DNA of 64,000 nucleotides from Microbacterium sp. B35-30. Lineage in GTDB: Bacteria; Actinomycetota; Actinomycetes; Actinomycetales; Microbacteriaceae. Of this stretch, positions 17,198-25,512 are shown one piece after another; the stretch's first letter is position 1; every line of letters begins with the position of its first letter. The stretch is taken from contig NZ_MWLQ01000022.1 of the NCBI RefSeq assembly GCF_010634855.1, positions 37,904 through 101,903 of the forward strand, given 5' to 3'. The position numbers were made by a program, and so were the translations under genes. The notes beneath the pieces are model-generated. The model saw only the letters and a list, made by a program, of their open reading frames with translations, ran no database searches and had not been told where the DNA came from.

Positions 17198-18160
17198 ATG
17201 ACCGTCGACACACTCGCTCCACCGGCACCGCCGGAACAGCTGACACCCCCTCCGGCGCCACGCCGGCACCGACGGCGGTGGGAGGACATCCGCGCTGGGT
17301 ACGTCTTCCTGGCGCCCTGGCTCATCGGCTTCCTCGTGCTGACGGCAGGGCCGATGGTGGCATCGCTGTACCTCGCCTTCACCGACTACAACCTGTTCAG
17401 CCCGCCCCAGTGGGTCGGCTTCGACAACTTCGTGCGGCTGTGGAGCGACCCCGACTACCTGCAGGCCTGGAAGGTCACGGCTATCTACGTGCTCGTCGGT
17501 ACGCCCCTCAAGCTCGCGGCGGCGCTCGGTGTCGCGCTCATCCTGAACGCAGCGTTCCGCGGCAGCGGGTTCTATCGGTCGGCGTTCTACCTGCCCTCGC
17601 TGGTCGGGGCATCCGTGTCGATCGCCGTCGTCTGGAAGGCCATGTTCATCGATGATGGACCGGTCGACAGCATCCAGCAGTTCTTCGGCTTCCCGGCCGG
17701 CGGCTGGGTCGGCGATCCGGACAAGACCATGCCGATGCTCATCCTGCTCGCCGTGTGGCAGTTCGGCGCGCCCATGGTGATCTTCCTCGCCGGTCTCAAG
17801 CAGGTGCCCCACGAGCTGTATGAAGCGGCATCCGTCGACGGGGCCGGACCGATCCGGAAGTTCCGCGCGATCACGATCCCGATGCTGTCGCCGGTCATCT
17901 TCTTCAATCTGCTGCTCGAGACGATCAACGCCTTCCAGGTGTTCGCCTCCGCGTTCATCATCTCGGGCGGGACAGGCGGGCCCGCACGCTCGACGCTCTT
18001 CTACACGCTGTATCTGTACTTCCGCGGGTTCCGCGACTTCCAGATGGGTTACGCATCGGCCATGGCCTGGATCCTGGTGCTCGTGATCGCCTTCATCACG
18101 GTGATCTTCTTCCGCAGCTCCAAACTCTGGGTCCACTACGCAGGAGATGAAGGACGATGA
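17198..18160 (+). CDS. Sugar ABC transporter permease (MalF type)
   Basis: Encodes 320 aa. GAGAGG lies 7 bases before the ATG. Six transmembrane segments follow a basic N-terminus (RRHRRRWEDIRAGYVFLAPW). The coupling-helix EAA motif is YEAASVDGAGPIRKFRAITIPMLSP in the second half. It forms the membrane channel with the next gene and relies on an ATPase encoded elsewhere, as is usual for CUT1 transporters in actinobacteria. It overlaps the second permease by 4 bp. Confidence 0.93.
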   Translation: MTVDTLAPPAPPEQLTPPPAPRRHRRRWEDIRAGYVFLAPWLIGFLVLTAGPMVASLYLAFTDYNLFSPPQWVGFDNFVRLWSDPDYLQAWKVTAIYVLVGTPLKLAAALGVALILNAAFRGSGFYRSAFYLPSLVGASVSIAVVWKAMFIDDGPVDSIQQFFGFPAGGWVGDPDKTMPMLILLAVWQFGAPMVIFLAGLKQVPHELYEAASVDGAGPIRKFRAITIPMLSPVIFFNLLLETINAFQVFASAFIISGGTGGPARSTLFYTLYLYFRGFRDFQMGYASAMAWILVLVIAFITVIFFRSSKLWVHYAGDEGR

Positions 18161-19053
18161 GTGCGACGCAGCTGCTCGTGACCACCGATCGCGGCCGACG
18201 CCGCTCCCGTGACCGGCGCCGCTGGACGCTCAAGGAGCTGGTCTTCCACGTCGTCGTGCTGGCGATCCTCGTCGTCATCCTGTACCCCGTGGCGTGGATG
18301 CTGCTGTCGACCTTCAAGCCGTCGTCGCAGATCGTCGGCAACGCCCAGCTTCTGCCGCGCGAGCTCACGACGGCGAACTACGAGACGGCTCTCAGCGGGA
18401 TCGGCGGCGTCTCGTTCTGGACCTTCTTCCAGAACTCCACGATCCTCGCCGTACTGTCGGTGGTCGGGGTCGTCCTGTCGTCCGCGCTCGCCGCGTACGC
18501 CTTCGCGCGGATCGACTTCCCGGGTCGCGCCGCGTACTTCGGCCTGATGATCGGGACGCTGCTCCTGCCGTTCCACGTCGTGATCATCCCGCAGTACATC
18601 ATGTTCAACGCGTTCGGGATGGTGAACACGTTCACGCCCCTCCTGCTCGGAAAGTTCCTCGCGACGGAGGCGTTCTTCGTCTTCCTCATGGTGCAGTTCA
18701 TGAGGGGCCTTCCGCGCGAGCTCGACGAGGCGGCCCGCATCGACGGTGCCGGCCACTACCGCACCTTCTGGTCGATCATGCTGCCGCTGCTGAAGCCCGC
18801 GCTGGTGACGAGCGCGATCTTCACGTTCATCTGGACGTGGAACGACTTCTTCGGTCCCCTGCTGTACCTGAAGGACCCGGATCTCTACACGCTTCCGATC
18901 GCGCTGCGGCTGTTCGTCGATCAGAGCTCGTCGGCCGACTACGGCGGGCAGATGGCGATGGCGGTGCTGGCCCTGATCCCGGTCTTCCTGTTCTTCCTCA
19001 TCTTCCAGCGGTACCTCGTCGACGGTGTCGCCACACAGGGGCTGAAGGGCTGA
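18157..19053 (+). CDS. Sugar ABC transporter permease (MalG type)
   Basis: Encodes 298 aa with six predicted membrane helices (first helix LVFHVVVLAILVVILYPVAWML). The EAA loop reads DEAARIDGAGHYRTFWSIMLPLLKP near residue 190. The ATGA overlap with the first permease shows coupled translation. With the binding protein at 15805 it imports an oligosaccharide. No nucleotide-binding subunit gene is present in the window. Confidence 0.93.
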   Translation: MSATQLLVTTDRGRRRSRDRRRWTLKELVFHVVVLAILVVILYPVAWMLLSTFKPSSQIVGNAQLLPRELTTANYETALSGIGGVSFWTFFQNSTILAVLSVVGVVLSSALAAYAFARIDFPGRAAYFGLMIGTLLLPFHVVIIPQYIMFNAFGMVNTFTPLLLGKFLATEAFFVFLMVQFMRGLPRELDEAARIDGAGHYRTFWSIMLPLLKPALVTSAIFTFIWTWNDFFGPLLYLKDPDLYTLPIALRLFVDQSSSADYGGQMAMAVLALIPVFLFFLIFQRYLVDGVATQGLKG

Positions 19054-19057
19054 TCCC

Positions 19058-19687
19058 ATGACCTCCACCAGGACCGTCCCGCCCGCCGCCGGCAGACGGA
19101 CGGCGCCCACCGGGGTGCGGCGCATCGCCGGGGTGATGTCGAGCCGGGGCCTCGCCCTCTTCTCCGAGACGATCGTCGTCAGCCTCGCGGTCGCCGTGCT
19201 CGCGATTCCCGCCGTCACGGCGCTCCCCGCCCTGGCCGCCGGTGCGGCGCATTTCCGGCGCCACGTCGAGGGCGAGACGGACTCGCTGGCCGAGCTCGGA
19301 CGCGACTTCCTCCGGGCGCTCCGGCGCGGCTGGCTGTGGGGTCTCATCGCGGCCGCCGGATTCGCGGCGATCTCGGTGACGCTCACCAGTCCGCTGATCT
19401 CCGCGATGCCGGGAGGCGCGGCGTTCCGCTGGGCGTCCGGCCTGCTCGGTGCGGGGGCTGCGGTCGTCCTCCTGCGGGCGACGGCGCGCTGGATGCCGTC
19501 TTCGTCCTGGAGCGCGCTCATCCGCGATGCTGCCGGCGAATCGGCGCGCGACCTCACGGGCTCGCTGCTGCTACTGCTCGCTCTCGCCCTCACGGGGGTC
19601 GTCGTCTGGATGTTCGCGCCGCTCGTCGTCCTCGTGCCCGGAATGCTCGTCCTCGCTGCCCGTGCGGTCGTCGCCCGTTCCCACTGA
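19058..19687 (+). CDS. YesL-like (DUF624) membrane protein
   Basis: Encodes 209 aa. It has four to five hydrophobic helices, with the FSETIVVSLAVAVLAIPAVTALPALAAGAAHFRRHVEG pattern, conserved in DUF624, in the first half. In Bacillus, YesL lies in the rhamnogalacturonan gene cluster beside a sugar ABC transporter, as here. The molecular role is unknown. It begins 4 bases after the permease stop and its end overlaps the proposed start of the next gene. Confidence 0.75.
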   Translation: MTSTRTVPPAAGRRTAPTGVRRIAGVMSSRGLALFSETIVVSLAVAVLAIPAVTALPALAAGAAHFRRHVEGETDSLAELGRDFLRALRRGWLWGLIAAAGFAAISVTLTSPLISAMPGGAAFRWASGLLGAGAAVVLLRATARWMPSSSWSALIRDAAGESARDLTGSLLLLLALALTGVVVWMFAPLVVLVPGMLVLAARAVVARSH

Positions 19688-20261
19688 CGATCGGCCGTCG
19701 CCGGCGGCGGCCGAAGTGACGCTCGAGGACGTCGCGCGCGCAGCCGGTGTGTCGCAGTCGACCGCCTCGCGGGTGCTCAACGGCTCTGCGCGGCGCGTCC
19801 TGCCTGAGAACGAGTCGCGCGTGCGCGAAGCGGCTGCGCGACTCGGGTACGTCGTCGACCTCCGCGCACAGGCCACGGCGGGTCGCCCGTCCAACGCCGC
19901 GATGGTCGTGGTCGACTCGCTGCGGGATCCCGCTGCGATGCAGATCGCGGCGGGCGTCTACGCGCAGGCGGACGTCGAGGGCTACGCCGTCTCGGTGACC
20001 GCTTCCCGCCTCGACGCCGAGCGGGGTGCGGACCTGGTGAGGATGCTGCGTGGACAGCGGCCGCGCGTGATCTTCGTCGTGGCGCCCCGCGGCAGGGCCA
20101 TCGCCCGCTGCGTCCGGCAGGAGCTCACCCTCTACCGTGCCCACGGCGGGCTTCCGGTCGTGATCGGGGAGGAAGGCGTCATCGCCGCCCTCGGCGACGC
20201 GGATGCCGCCTTCGCCCGCGGGCGGGAAGTGGCCGCACGGACGTTCGCCGCGCTGGGATGA
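19662..20261 (+). CDS. Short LacI-family regulator
   Basis: Encodes about 199 aa, far below the usual 330-350. The helix-turn-helix is intact (VTLEDVARAAGVSQSTASRVLNGSARRV) and a partial effector domain follows (AAMVVVDSLRDPAAMQIAAGVYAQAD), but the C-terminal subdomain of the LacI fold is absent. The start is uncertain: GTG 19662 overlaps the preceding gene by 26 bases, GTG 19716 lies directly before the HTH, and neither has a good ribosome binding site. It may be a naturally short repressor or a degraded gene. Confidence 0.65.
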   Translation: MRSSPVPTDDRPSPAAAEVTLEDVARAAGVSQSTASRVLNGSARRVLPENESRVREAAARLGYVVDLRAQATAGRPSNAAMVVVDSLRDPAAMQIAAGVYAQADVEGYAVSVTASRLDAERGADLVRMLRGQRPRVIFVVAPRGRAIARCVRQELTLYRAHGGLPVVIGEEGVIAALGDADAAFARGREVAARTFAALG

Positions 20262-20274
20262 CCGATTTTGTCCG
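20259..20274 (+). promoter_or_regulatory. Locus motif, copy B
   Basis: TGACCGATTTTGTCCG begins at the stop codon of the short LacI gene. A -10-like TAGTTT (20303-20308) lies 28 bases after it, before the PL26-like lyase gene. This spacing nearly equals that of copy A, placing both sites near -49 relative to the expected start. Confidence 0.5.
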
Positions 20275-20362
20275 ATTGATCAGCGCGGCCGACGGGCGCG
20301 CCTAGTTTCGGTGTCGGTCGGGGCCAGCGACGGCTCCGCGGATTCATCGAGGAGTCATCGCC

Positions 20363-23107
20363 ATGGACATCAGTCGTCGAACACTGCTGCAGTCGACGGT
20401 CGCCGCCGGGGTCGCGGCGGCGTTCACGTCGGCATCCCCCGCCGCCGCCCACGGAGCGCCCGTCGTGCGCGGCGCCTTCGGGCAGCCCGTCGCTCAGGCC
20501 CTGACCGGGCACGGCCCGATCCCGCTCCGCTGGCTGGAAGGCGGAACCCCCGCCCAGCTCGTGGCCGGCTCGACGTGGGGCGTGCCGTGGCCGCGCGGCG
20601 CGCTCAGCCCGGATCAGGCCTTCGCGCTGGTCTCCGAGACCGGCGAGTCCGTGCCGGTCCAGAGCTGGCCGACGGGGTGGTGGCCCGACGGGTCCGTGAA
20701 GTGGACGGCTCACGCCGTCAGCGGTGCCTCCGGCCGGGCCGCCGGCTACACGCTGCAACCGGGCACGCCCGCGGCACCGGCATCCGCCATCACGATCGAC
20801 GACAACCCGGGCCGGGTGATCGTCGACACCGGCGTCGTCCGCGTCGAGTTCCCGAAGCAGGGGCCGAACCTCATCGCGGCCATCCGGCGCGGCGACGCGG
20901 TCATCGCGCAGGACGGCCGCCTGGTGGCCTCGCGACAGGACGGCCCCGACACCGACGGCGCCGAGAAGGTCGCCCGCGAATGGTTCAAGAGCGAGGTGTC
21001 GGAGGTGAAGGTCGAGCAGGCGGGCCCGGTCCGTGCGGTGGTGAGGGTCACCGGCAGCCATCGGAAGGGAAACCGCAGCTGGCTGCCGTTCGACGTCCGC
21101 TTCTACCTGTACGCCGGGTCGGATGGCGTCCGCGTCGTGCACACCTTCGTCTTCGACGGCGACGAGAACGCCGACTTCATCACCGGCCTCGGCTTCCGCT
21201 TCTCGGTGCCGCTGTCGACACAGCTGCACGACCGGCACATCCGGTTCGCGGGCGAAGGCGCCGGCGTCCTCGGCGAAGCGGTCCGGGGCATCACCGGCCT
21301 CCGGCGCGATCCGGGCGCAGCGGCGCGCAACGCGCAGATCGCCGGCACGTGGACGCCGGATCCGGCGACGTGGGACCAGCGCGTGACGAGCCGGCTCCAG
21401 TGGATCCCCGCGTGGGGCGACTACAGCCTCAGCCAGCTGACGGCGCAGGGCTTCGAGATCCGCAAGCGCACCTCGTCGGGGCACTCCTGGATCCGCGTCG
21501 ACTCCGGCAAGCGGGCACGCGGTCTCGCGTACGTGGGCAGTCCCGCCGGTGGCCTGGCGTTCGGCATGCGCAACTTCTGGCAGCTGCACCCCACCGAGCT
21601 CGAGATCTCGGGCGCGGGCACCGACGTCGCGACCGCAACGACGTGGATGTGGTCGCCGAAGGCCGACGCGATGGACCTGCGGTTCTACCACGACGGCCTG
21701 GGGCAGGACACCTTCCCCGAGCAGCTCGACGCCCTCGAGATCACCTACGAGGACTACGAGCCGGGCTTCGGGTCGCCGTACGGCACAGCCCGCACCACCG
21801 AGCTGAGCTTCTGGGCCCTGGGCGCCACCCCGACGGGTGCGGACTTCAGTGCGCTCGCCGACGCCAACTCGACGCCGCCGCTGCTGGTGAGCTCTCCCGA
21901 ACACAACCACTCCGCGGGCGTGTTCGGTTCGTGGGCGCCGGTGGACCGGTCGAATCTCGCGAAGGTCGCCATCGAGGACAAGCTCGCCTTCATGCACCAG
22001 CACTACGTCCAGCAGGTCGACCAGCGCTCCTGGTACGGCTTCTGGGACTACGGCGACGTCATCCACGAATACGACCGCGACCGTCACGTCTGGCGCTACG
22101 ACATCGGCGGCTACGCGTGGGACAACTCCGAGCTCAGCACCGACATGTGGCTCTGGTACCACTACCTGCGGACGGGGGATGCCACGGCCTTCCGCTTCGC
22201 CGAGGCGATGACGCGGCACACCGGCGAAGTCGACGTCTACCACCTGGGCAAGTACCGCGACCTGGGCACCCGGCACGGAATCATGCACTGGGGCGACAGT
22301 GCGAAGCAGCAGCGCATCAGCAACGCCGGATATCGCCGCTTCTACTACTTCCTCACCGCCGACGAGCGCGTCGGCGACCTGATGCGCGACCTCGTCGACG
22401 CCGACAAGACCTTCATGGTGCTCGACCCGATCCGGAAGATCCGCACGGACGTGTACAACCCGCAGCCCGACGCCCTCGCGGTGGGCACCACGACCGACTG
22501 GGGTGCTCTCGCGCTGGCGTGGCTCGCGGAATGGGAGCGCAACGGCGACCCCGTCGCACAGACGAAGCTGATCAACGGGGCGAAGACGATCGCGGCCCTT
22601 CCGAACGGATGGGCACAGGGTGGCAGCATCCGGTACAACCTGGCGGACGGCACCTTCAGCGGACCGAGCGAGCAGAGCGTCTCGGTGGGCTCGCTCGGCT
22701 CGGTCTTCGGTCTGATCGAGCTCATGACCGAGCTGATCGAGCTCATCGACGACCCGGAGGTGACCGAGCAGTGGGTGACCTACTGCCGCCTCTACAACGG
22801 CACGTCCGCGGAACAGCGGGAGGCCACCGGTGTCTCGTGGGGGAGTCAGAACCTGCGCCAGGCGTACTCGCGGGCGACGGCGTACGCGGCGCACCAGCTC
22901 GGCGACGTCACCCTGGCCCAGCGCGCGTGGCGCGAGTTCCGCACCGGGCACGCTGGCTACCCCGAGAGCCTGGCGTTCACGGCGACGCGCGTCGACGGAC
23001 CCGCAGTGCTCAATCCGGTGGATGAGGCACCGTTCAGCACGAATGCCAGCGCCCAGTACGGCCTGGCCGCGATCCAGAACCTCGCCCTCGTCGGCGACCA
23101 CATCTGA
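20363..23107 (+). CDS. Tat-exported PL26-like exo-rhamnogalacturonan lyase
   Basis: Encodes 914 aa. The N-terminus is a twin-arginine signal (SRRTLLQSTVAAG, with an AxA site near residue 31). Residues about 40-130 form the N-terminal beta domain (PIPLRWLEGGTPAQL, WPDGSVKWTAHAVSG), followed by a beta-rich centre and, from about 540, an alpha/alpha barrel (RSWYGFWDYGDVIHEYD, YAWDNSELSTDMWLWYHY). This matches Penicillium PcRGLX-type and Bacillus YetA-type proteins, which act on rhamnogalacturonan I. It is preceded by motif copy B and followed 13 bases later by a tatA gene. Exact cleavage activity is inferred. Confidence 0.75.
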   Translation: MDISRRTLLQSTVAAGVAAAFTSASPAAAHGAPVVRGAFGQPVAQALTGHGPIPLRWLEGGTPAQLVAGSTWGVPWPRGALSPDQAFALVSETGESVPVQSWPTGWWPDGSVKWTAHAVSGASGRAAGYTLQPGTPAAPASAITIDDNPGRVIVDTGVVRVEFPKQGPNLIAAIRRGDAVIAQDGRLVASRQDGPDTDGAEKVAREWFKSEVSEVKVEQAGPVRAVVRVTGSHRKGNRSWLPFDVRFYLYAGSDGVRVVHTFVFDGDENADFITGLGFRFSVPLSTQLHDRHIRFAGEGAGVLGEAVRGITGLRRDPGAAARNAQIAGTWTPDPATWDQRVTSRLQWIPAWGDYSLSQLTAQGFEIRKRTSSGHSWIRVDSGKRARGLAYVGSPAGGLAFGMRNFWQLHPTELEISGAGTDVATATTWMWSPKADAMDLRFYHDGLGQDTFPEQLDALEITYEDYEPGFGSPYGTARTTELSFWALGATPTGADFSALADANSTPPLLVSSPEHNHSAGVFGSWAPVDRSNLAKVAIEDKLAFMHQHYVQQVDQRSWYGFWDYGDVIHEYDRDRHVWRYDIGGYAWDNSELSTDMWLWYHYLRTGDATAFRFAEAMTRHTGEVDVYHLGKYRDLGTRHGIMHWGDSAKQQRISNAGYRRFYYFLTADERVGDLMRDLVDADKTFMVLDPIRKIRTDVYNPQPDALAVGTTTDWGALALAWLAEWERNGDPVAQTKLINGAKTIAALPNGWAQGGSIRYNLADGTFSGPSEQSVSVGSLGSVFGLIELMTELIELIDDPEVTEQWVTYCRLYNGTSAEQREATGVSWGSQNLRQAYSRATAYAAHQLGDVTLAQRAWREFRTGHAGYPESLAFTATRVDGPAVLNPVDEAPFSTNASAQYGLAAIQNLALVGDHI

Positions 23108-23120
23108 TGGGGGAGTGAGC

Positions 23121-23303
23121 ATGCTCGCGAACATCAGCGGAATGCACCTGATCCTGCTGCTCGTCGTCATCCTGCTGATCTTCGGGGCTGCGCGGCTTCC
23201 GGCGCTCGCCAAGGGCGTCGGCCAGTCGGTGCGCATCCTGAAGACCGAGACGAAGGACCTCGCGGACTCGCCGGGGAGCGACGCCTCACGCCGGGAGGGC
23301 TGA
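23121..23303 (+). CDS. tatA: Sec-independent translocase protein TatA
   Basis: Encodes 60 aa. One N-terminal membrane helix (MHLILLLVVILLIFGAARLP) is followed by the family FGxxxLP-type hinge, an amphipathic helix (LAKGVGQSVRILKTE) and a charged tail, the complete TatA plan. GGGGGAG lies 5 bases upstream. It starts 13 bases after the stop of a Tat-signal lyase and has no tatC or tatB neighbour. Co-transcription with one Tat substrate suggests a dedicated extra TatA that helps export the large folded lyase. Confidence 0.85.
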   Translation: MLANISGMHLILLLVVILLIFGAARLPALAKGVGQSVRILKTETKDLADSPGSDASRREG

Positions 23304-23340
23304 CAGCCGGGGATCACGGTGAGTGGCGCTGACCGCGTGG

Positions 23341-23373
23341 AATCCGGATGCCGATGACCGCGGCATCCGGATT
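23341..23373. terminator. Terminator hairpin after tatA
   Basis: AATCCGGATGCCG (23341-23353) and its exact complement (23361-23373) enclose a 7-base loop. It closes the lyase-tatA transcript. Confidence 0.65.
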
Positions 23374-23399
23374 CGTCGTGCTCGGTCGTCGAAGCGCAT

Positions 23400-23417
23400 A
23401 ACTTCCAGGTGGAGGTT
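23400..23417 (+). promoter_or_regulatory. TetR-type operator at the isomerase promoter
   Basis: AACTTCCAGGTGGAGGTT is an imperfect palindrome. A -10-like TACTCT (23423-23428) follows. A near-identical site, AACCTCCAAGCGGAAATT, lies at 26160-26177 before the TetR gene. The shared pattern AACYTCCARGYGGARRTT points to control by that TetR protein. Confidence 0.65.
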
Positions 23418-23479
23418 TCTGCTACTCTGACTGCGGGCGACATCGGATGCCCCGCTCTGCGTACGAAAGGAAGGTCGAC

Positions 23480-24307
23480 GTGGCCCTGCCAGAAACCTCG
23501 GTTCAGCTCTACACACTCGCTGCGGAGTTCACCGCAGACATGAAGGGATCGCTCGACAAGCTCGCCGCGATCGGACTGCGCAACGTCGAGGCGTTCGACT
23601 TCGTGCGTCGCCCCGACGAGATCCGCGCCGCGCTGGACGCGTCGGGGCTCGTCTCGCCCACCGGCCACGCACCGCTGCTGTCGGATGAGCTCTGGACTCC
23701 CGACGGATCGATCCCCACGCCCGCCCCCGAGGTGGTCTTCGAGGCGGCCGCAAAGGTCGGTCTGAAGACCGTCATCGACCCGTTCGTCACGCCGGAGCGC
23801 TGGTTCACGCTGGAGGGCGTCACCGACATCGCCGACCGCCTGAACGTGCTCGTCGACAAGGCGGCCGAGTTCGGCCTCGAGGTCGGCTACCACAACCACG
23901 CGCAGGAGTTCGTGGCGGACTTCGACGGTCAGACCGCTTACGAACGCTTCGTCTCCCTCACCGACGAGCGCGTCGTGCTCGAGCTCGACCTGTACTGGGC
24001 GCTCGTCGGCGGTCAGGATGTCCCGGCCCTCGTGTCGCGGCTCGGGAACCGCCTCGTCGCGGTGCACGTGAAGGACGGCATCGCCCCAGCGAGCAACCCG
24101 TTCGCCCCGGGTGCCGGCGAGTTCGGCTCAGACGCCCTCGACCAGCGCCAGGCCGGCGGCGGAGACGTGCCCCTCGCGGACGCGCTGCGTGCGGCATCCG
24201 CCCTCAAGTACGCCGTCATCGAGTACGACAACAACCCCGGCGAAGACGTCTTCGCCGACATCGCGGCGAGCTACGCCTTCCTCATCGAGGGCGGGTTCGC
24301 CCGATGA
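23480..24307 (+). CDS. Sugar phosphate isomerase/epimerase
   Basis: Encodes 275 aa. GTG 23480 is chosen because AAAGGAAGG lies about 6 bases upstream; the ATG at 23447 has no such site. It is an AP-endonuclease-2-type TIM barrel. Metal-site candidates include the Glu in VEAFDF, the His in GYHNHAQEF, Asp in LELDLYW, and the His in VHVKDG. Members are xylose-isomerase-like epimerases or inosose dehydratases. It overlaps the next dehydrogenase by 4 bp and its promoter carries the TetR-type operator. Confidence 0.88.
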   Translation: MALPETSVQLYTLAAEFTADMKGSLDKLAAIGLRNVEAFDFVRRPDEIRAALDASGLVSPTGHAPLLSDELWTPDGSIPTPAPEVVFEAAAKVGLKTVIDPFVTPERWFTLEGVTDIADRLNVLVDKAAEFGLEVGYHNHAQEFVADFDGQTAYERFVSLTDERVVLELDLYWALVGGQDVPALVSRLGNRLVAVHVKDGIAPASNPFAPGAGEFGSDALDQRQAGGGDVPLADALRAASALKYAVIEYDNNPGEDVFADIAASYAFLIEGGFAR

Positions 24308-25428
24308 GCGCGGTCGGCGTCGGCATCATCGGCGTGGGTGTCATCAGCGACACCTATCTCGCGAACCTGTCGTCCTTCCCGGACGTGGAGGTGCTCATCG
24401 TCGGCGACCTGCTGCTCGACCGCGCGCAGGCGCAGGCCGAGAAGTACGGCGTCCCCGCGTTCGGGTCGGCCGAAGACGTCCTCGCCCACCCGGGCGTCGA
24501 TCTCGTCGTGAACCTCACGATCCCCGCAGTGCACGTCGAGGTCTCGCGCGCGGCCATCGCCGCCGGCAAGCACGTGTGGACCGAGAAGCCGCTGGGCCTC
24601 GACCGCAACGGCGCCGCCCTGCTGCTGCGCGAGGCGGAGGACGCCGGCCTGCGGGTCGGCTCCGCCCCAGACACGCTGCTCGGCCCCGGCTTCCAGGCCG
24701 CACGGCGGGCGATCGAGGACGGACTCATCGGCCGTCCGCTGTTCGCGTTGACGACCTTCCAGACGCAGGGACCGGACCTCTGGCACCCGAGTCCGGCCTT
24801 CCTGTTCGCCGACGGTGCGGGACCGCTTCTCGACATGGGGCCGTACTACTTCTCGGCGCTCGTGAGCCTGCTCGGCCCCGTCGACCGGGTCGCGGCCGTC
24901 GGTACGAAGGCACGCGAAGAGCGTCAGATCCACACCGGCCCGAACGCGGGGACCACGTTCGTCGTCGAGGTGCCGTCGACGATCCAGATCATCACCGCGT
25001 TCGAGCAGGGTGCGCAGGCGCAGAGCCTGCTGAGCTTCGATTCCGCGCTCGAGCGTCATGGCGTCGTCGAGATCCACGGCACCGAGGGCACCATCGTGAT
25101 CCCCGACCCGAACCAGTTCACGGGTCGCATCGCGTACGTCAAGCCGTTGGGTGTGATCCGTGACGGCATGTCGTTCGAGCAGGAGTGGATCGAGATCGCG
25201 CACGAGGATGTCGTGGTCGGGCGTGGTCTCGGCGCGCTCGACATGGTGCGTGCGATCGCCGAGGGGCGACCGCACGTGGCCTCCGGCGAACTCGGTTTCC
25301 ACGTGCTCGACATCCTGCTCTCCGCCCAGGAGTCCGCCGCGACCGGCGCGACCGTCGTCGTCGAGAGCACCGTCGCACCGGTGCCGCTGCTGCCCGAGGG
25401 CTTCGATCCCTTCGCCGCGACGCTCTAA
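24304..25428 (+). CDS. Gfo/Idh/MocA family oxidoreductase
   Basis: Encodes 374 aa. The NAD(P) site is VGIIGVGVISDTYLANL, and the family TEKPLGLD motif lies near residue 97. It resembles the dehydrogenase at 46420 (both have HPxPxF/Y...[11 protein letters not shown] and SLLGPVD-type segments), so the two are paralogs with perhaps similar substrates. Together with the isomerase/epimerase before it, it forms a two-gene operon for conversion of a sugar or cyclitol, probably repressed by the nearby TetR protein. Confidence 0.9.
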   Translation: MSAVGVGIIGVGVISDTYLANLSSFPDVEVLIVGDLLLDRAQAQAEKYGVPAFGSAEDVLAHPGVDLVVNLTIPAVHVEVSRAAIAAGKHVWTEKPLGLDRNGAALLLREAEDAGLRVGSAPDTLLGPGFQAARRAIEDGLIGRPLFALTTFQTQGPDLWHPSPAFLFADGAGPLLDMGPYYFSALVSLLGPVDRVAAVGTKAREERQIHTGPNAGTTFVVEVPSTIQIITAFEQGAQAQSLLSFDSALERHGVVEIHGTEGTIVIPDPNQFTGRIAYVKPLGVIRDGMSFEQEWIEIAHEDVVVGRGLGALDMVRAIAEGRPHVASGELGFHVLDILLSAQESAATGATVVVESTVAPVPLLPEGFDPFAATL

Positions 25429-25440
25429 GCATCGCTTCAC

Positions 25441-25488
25441 CGAGACCGCGGGTCCGTCGGCCACCGTGCCGACGGCCCCGCGGTCTCG
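25441..25488. terminator. Terminator hairpin between convergent genes
   Basis: Arms of 21 bases (25441-25461 and 25468-25488) pair with a single mismatch around a 6-base loop, between the convergent dehydrogenase and TetR genes. Confidence 0.7.
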
Positions 25489-25512
25489 CGGTGTCGGCGG
25501 CCGCGGACTGCG

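Noticed and set aside
20132..24067. A 1311-codon open frame on the minus strand
   Set aside because: It is antisense to the lyase, tatA and isomerase genes, has low-complexity Arg/Asp/Val-rich translation without motifs, and arises from the high GC content of third positions.
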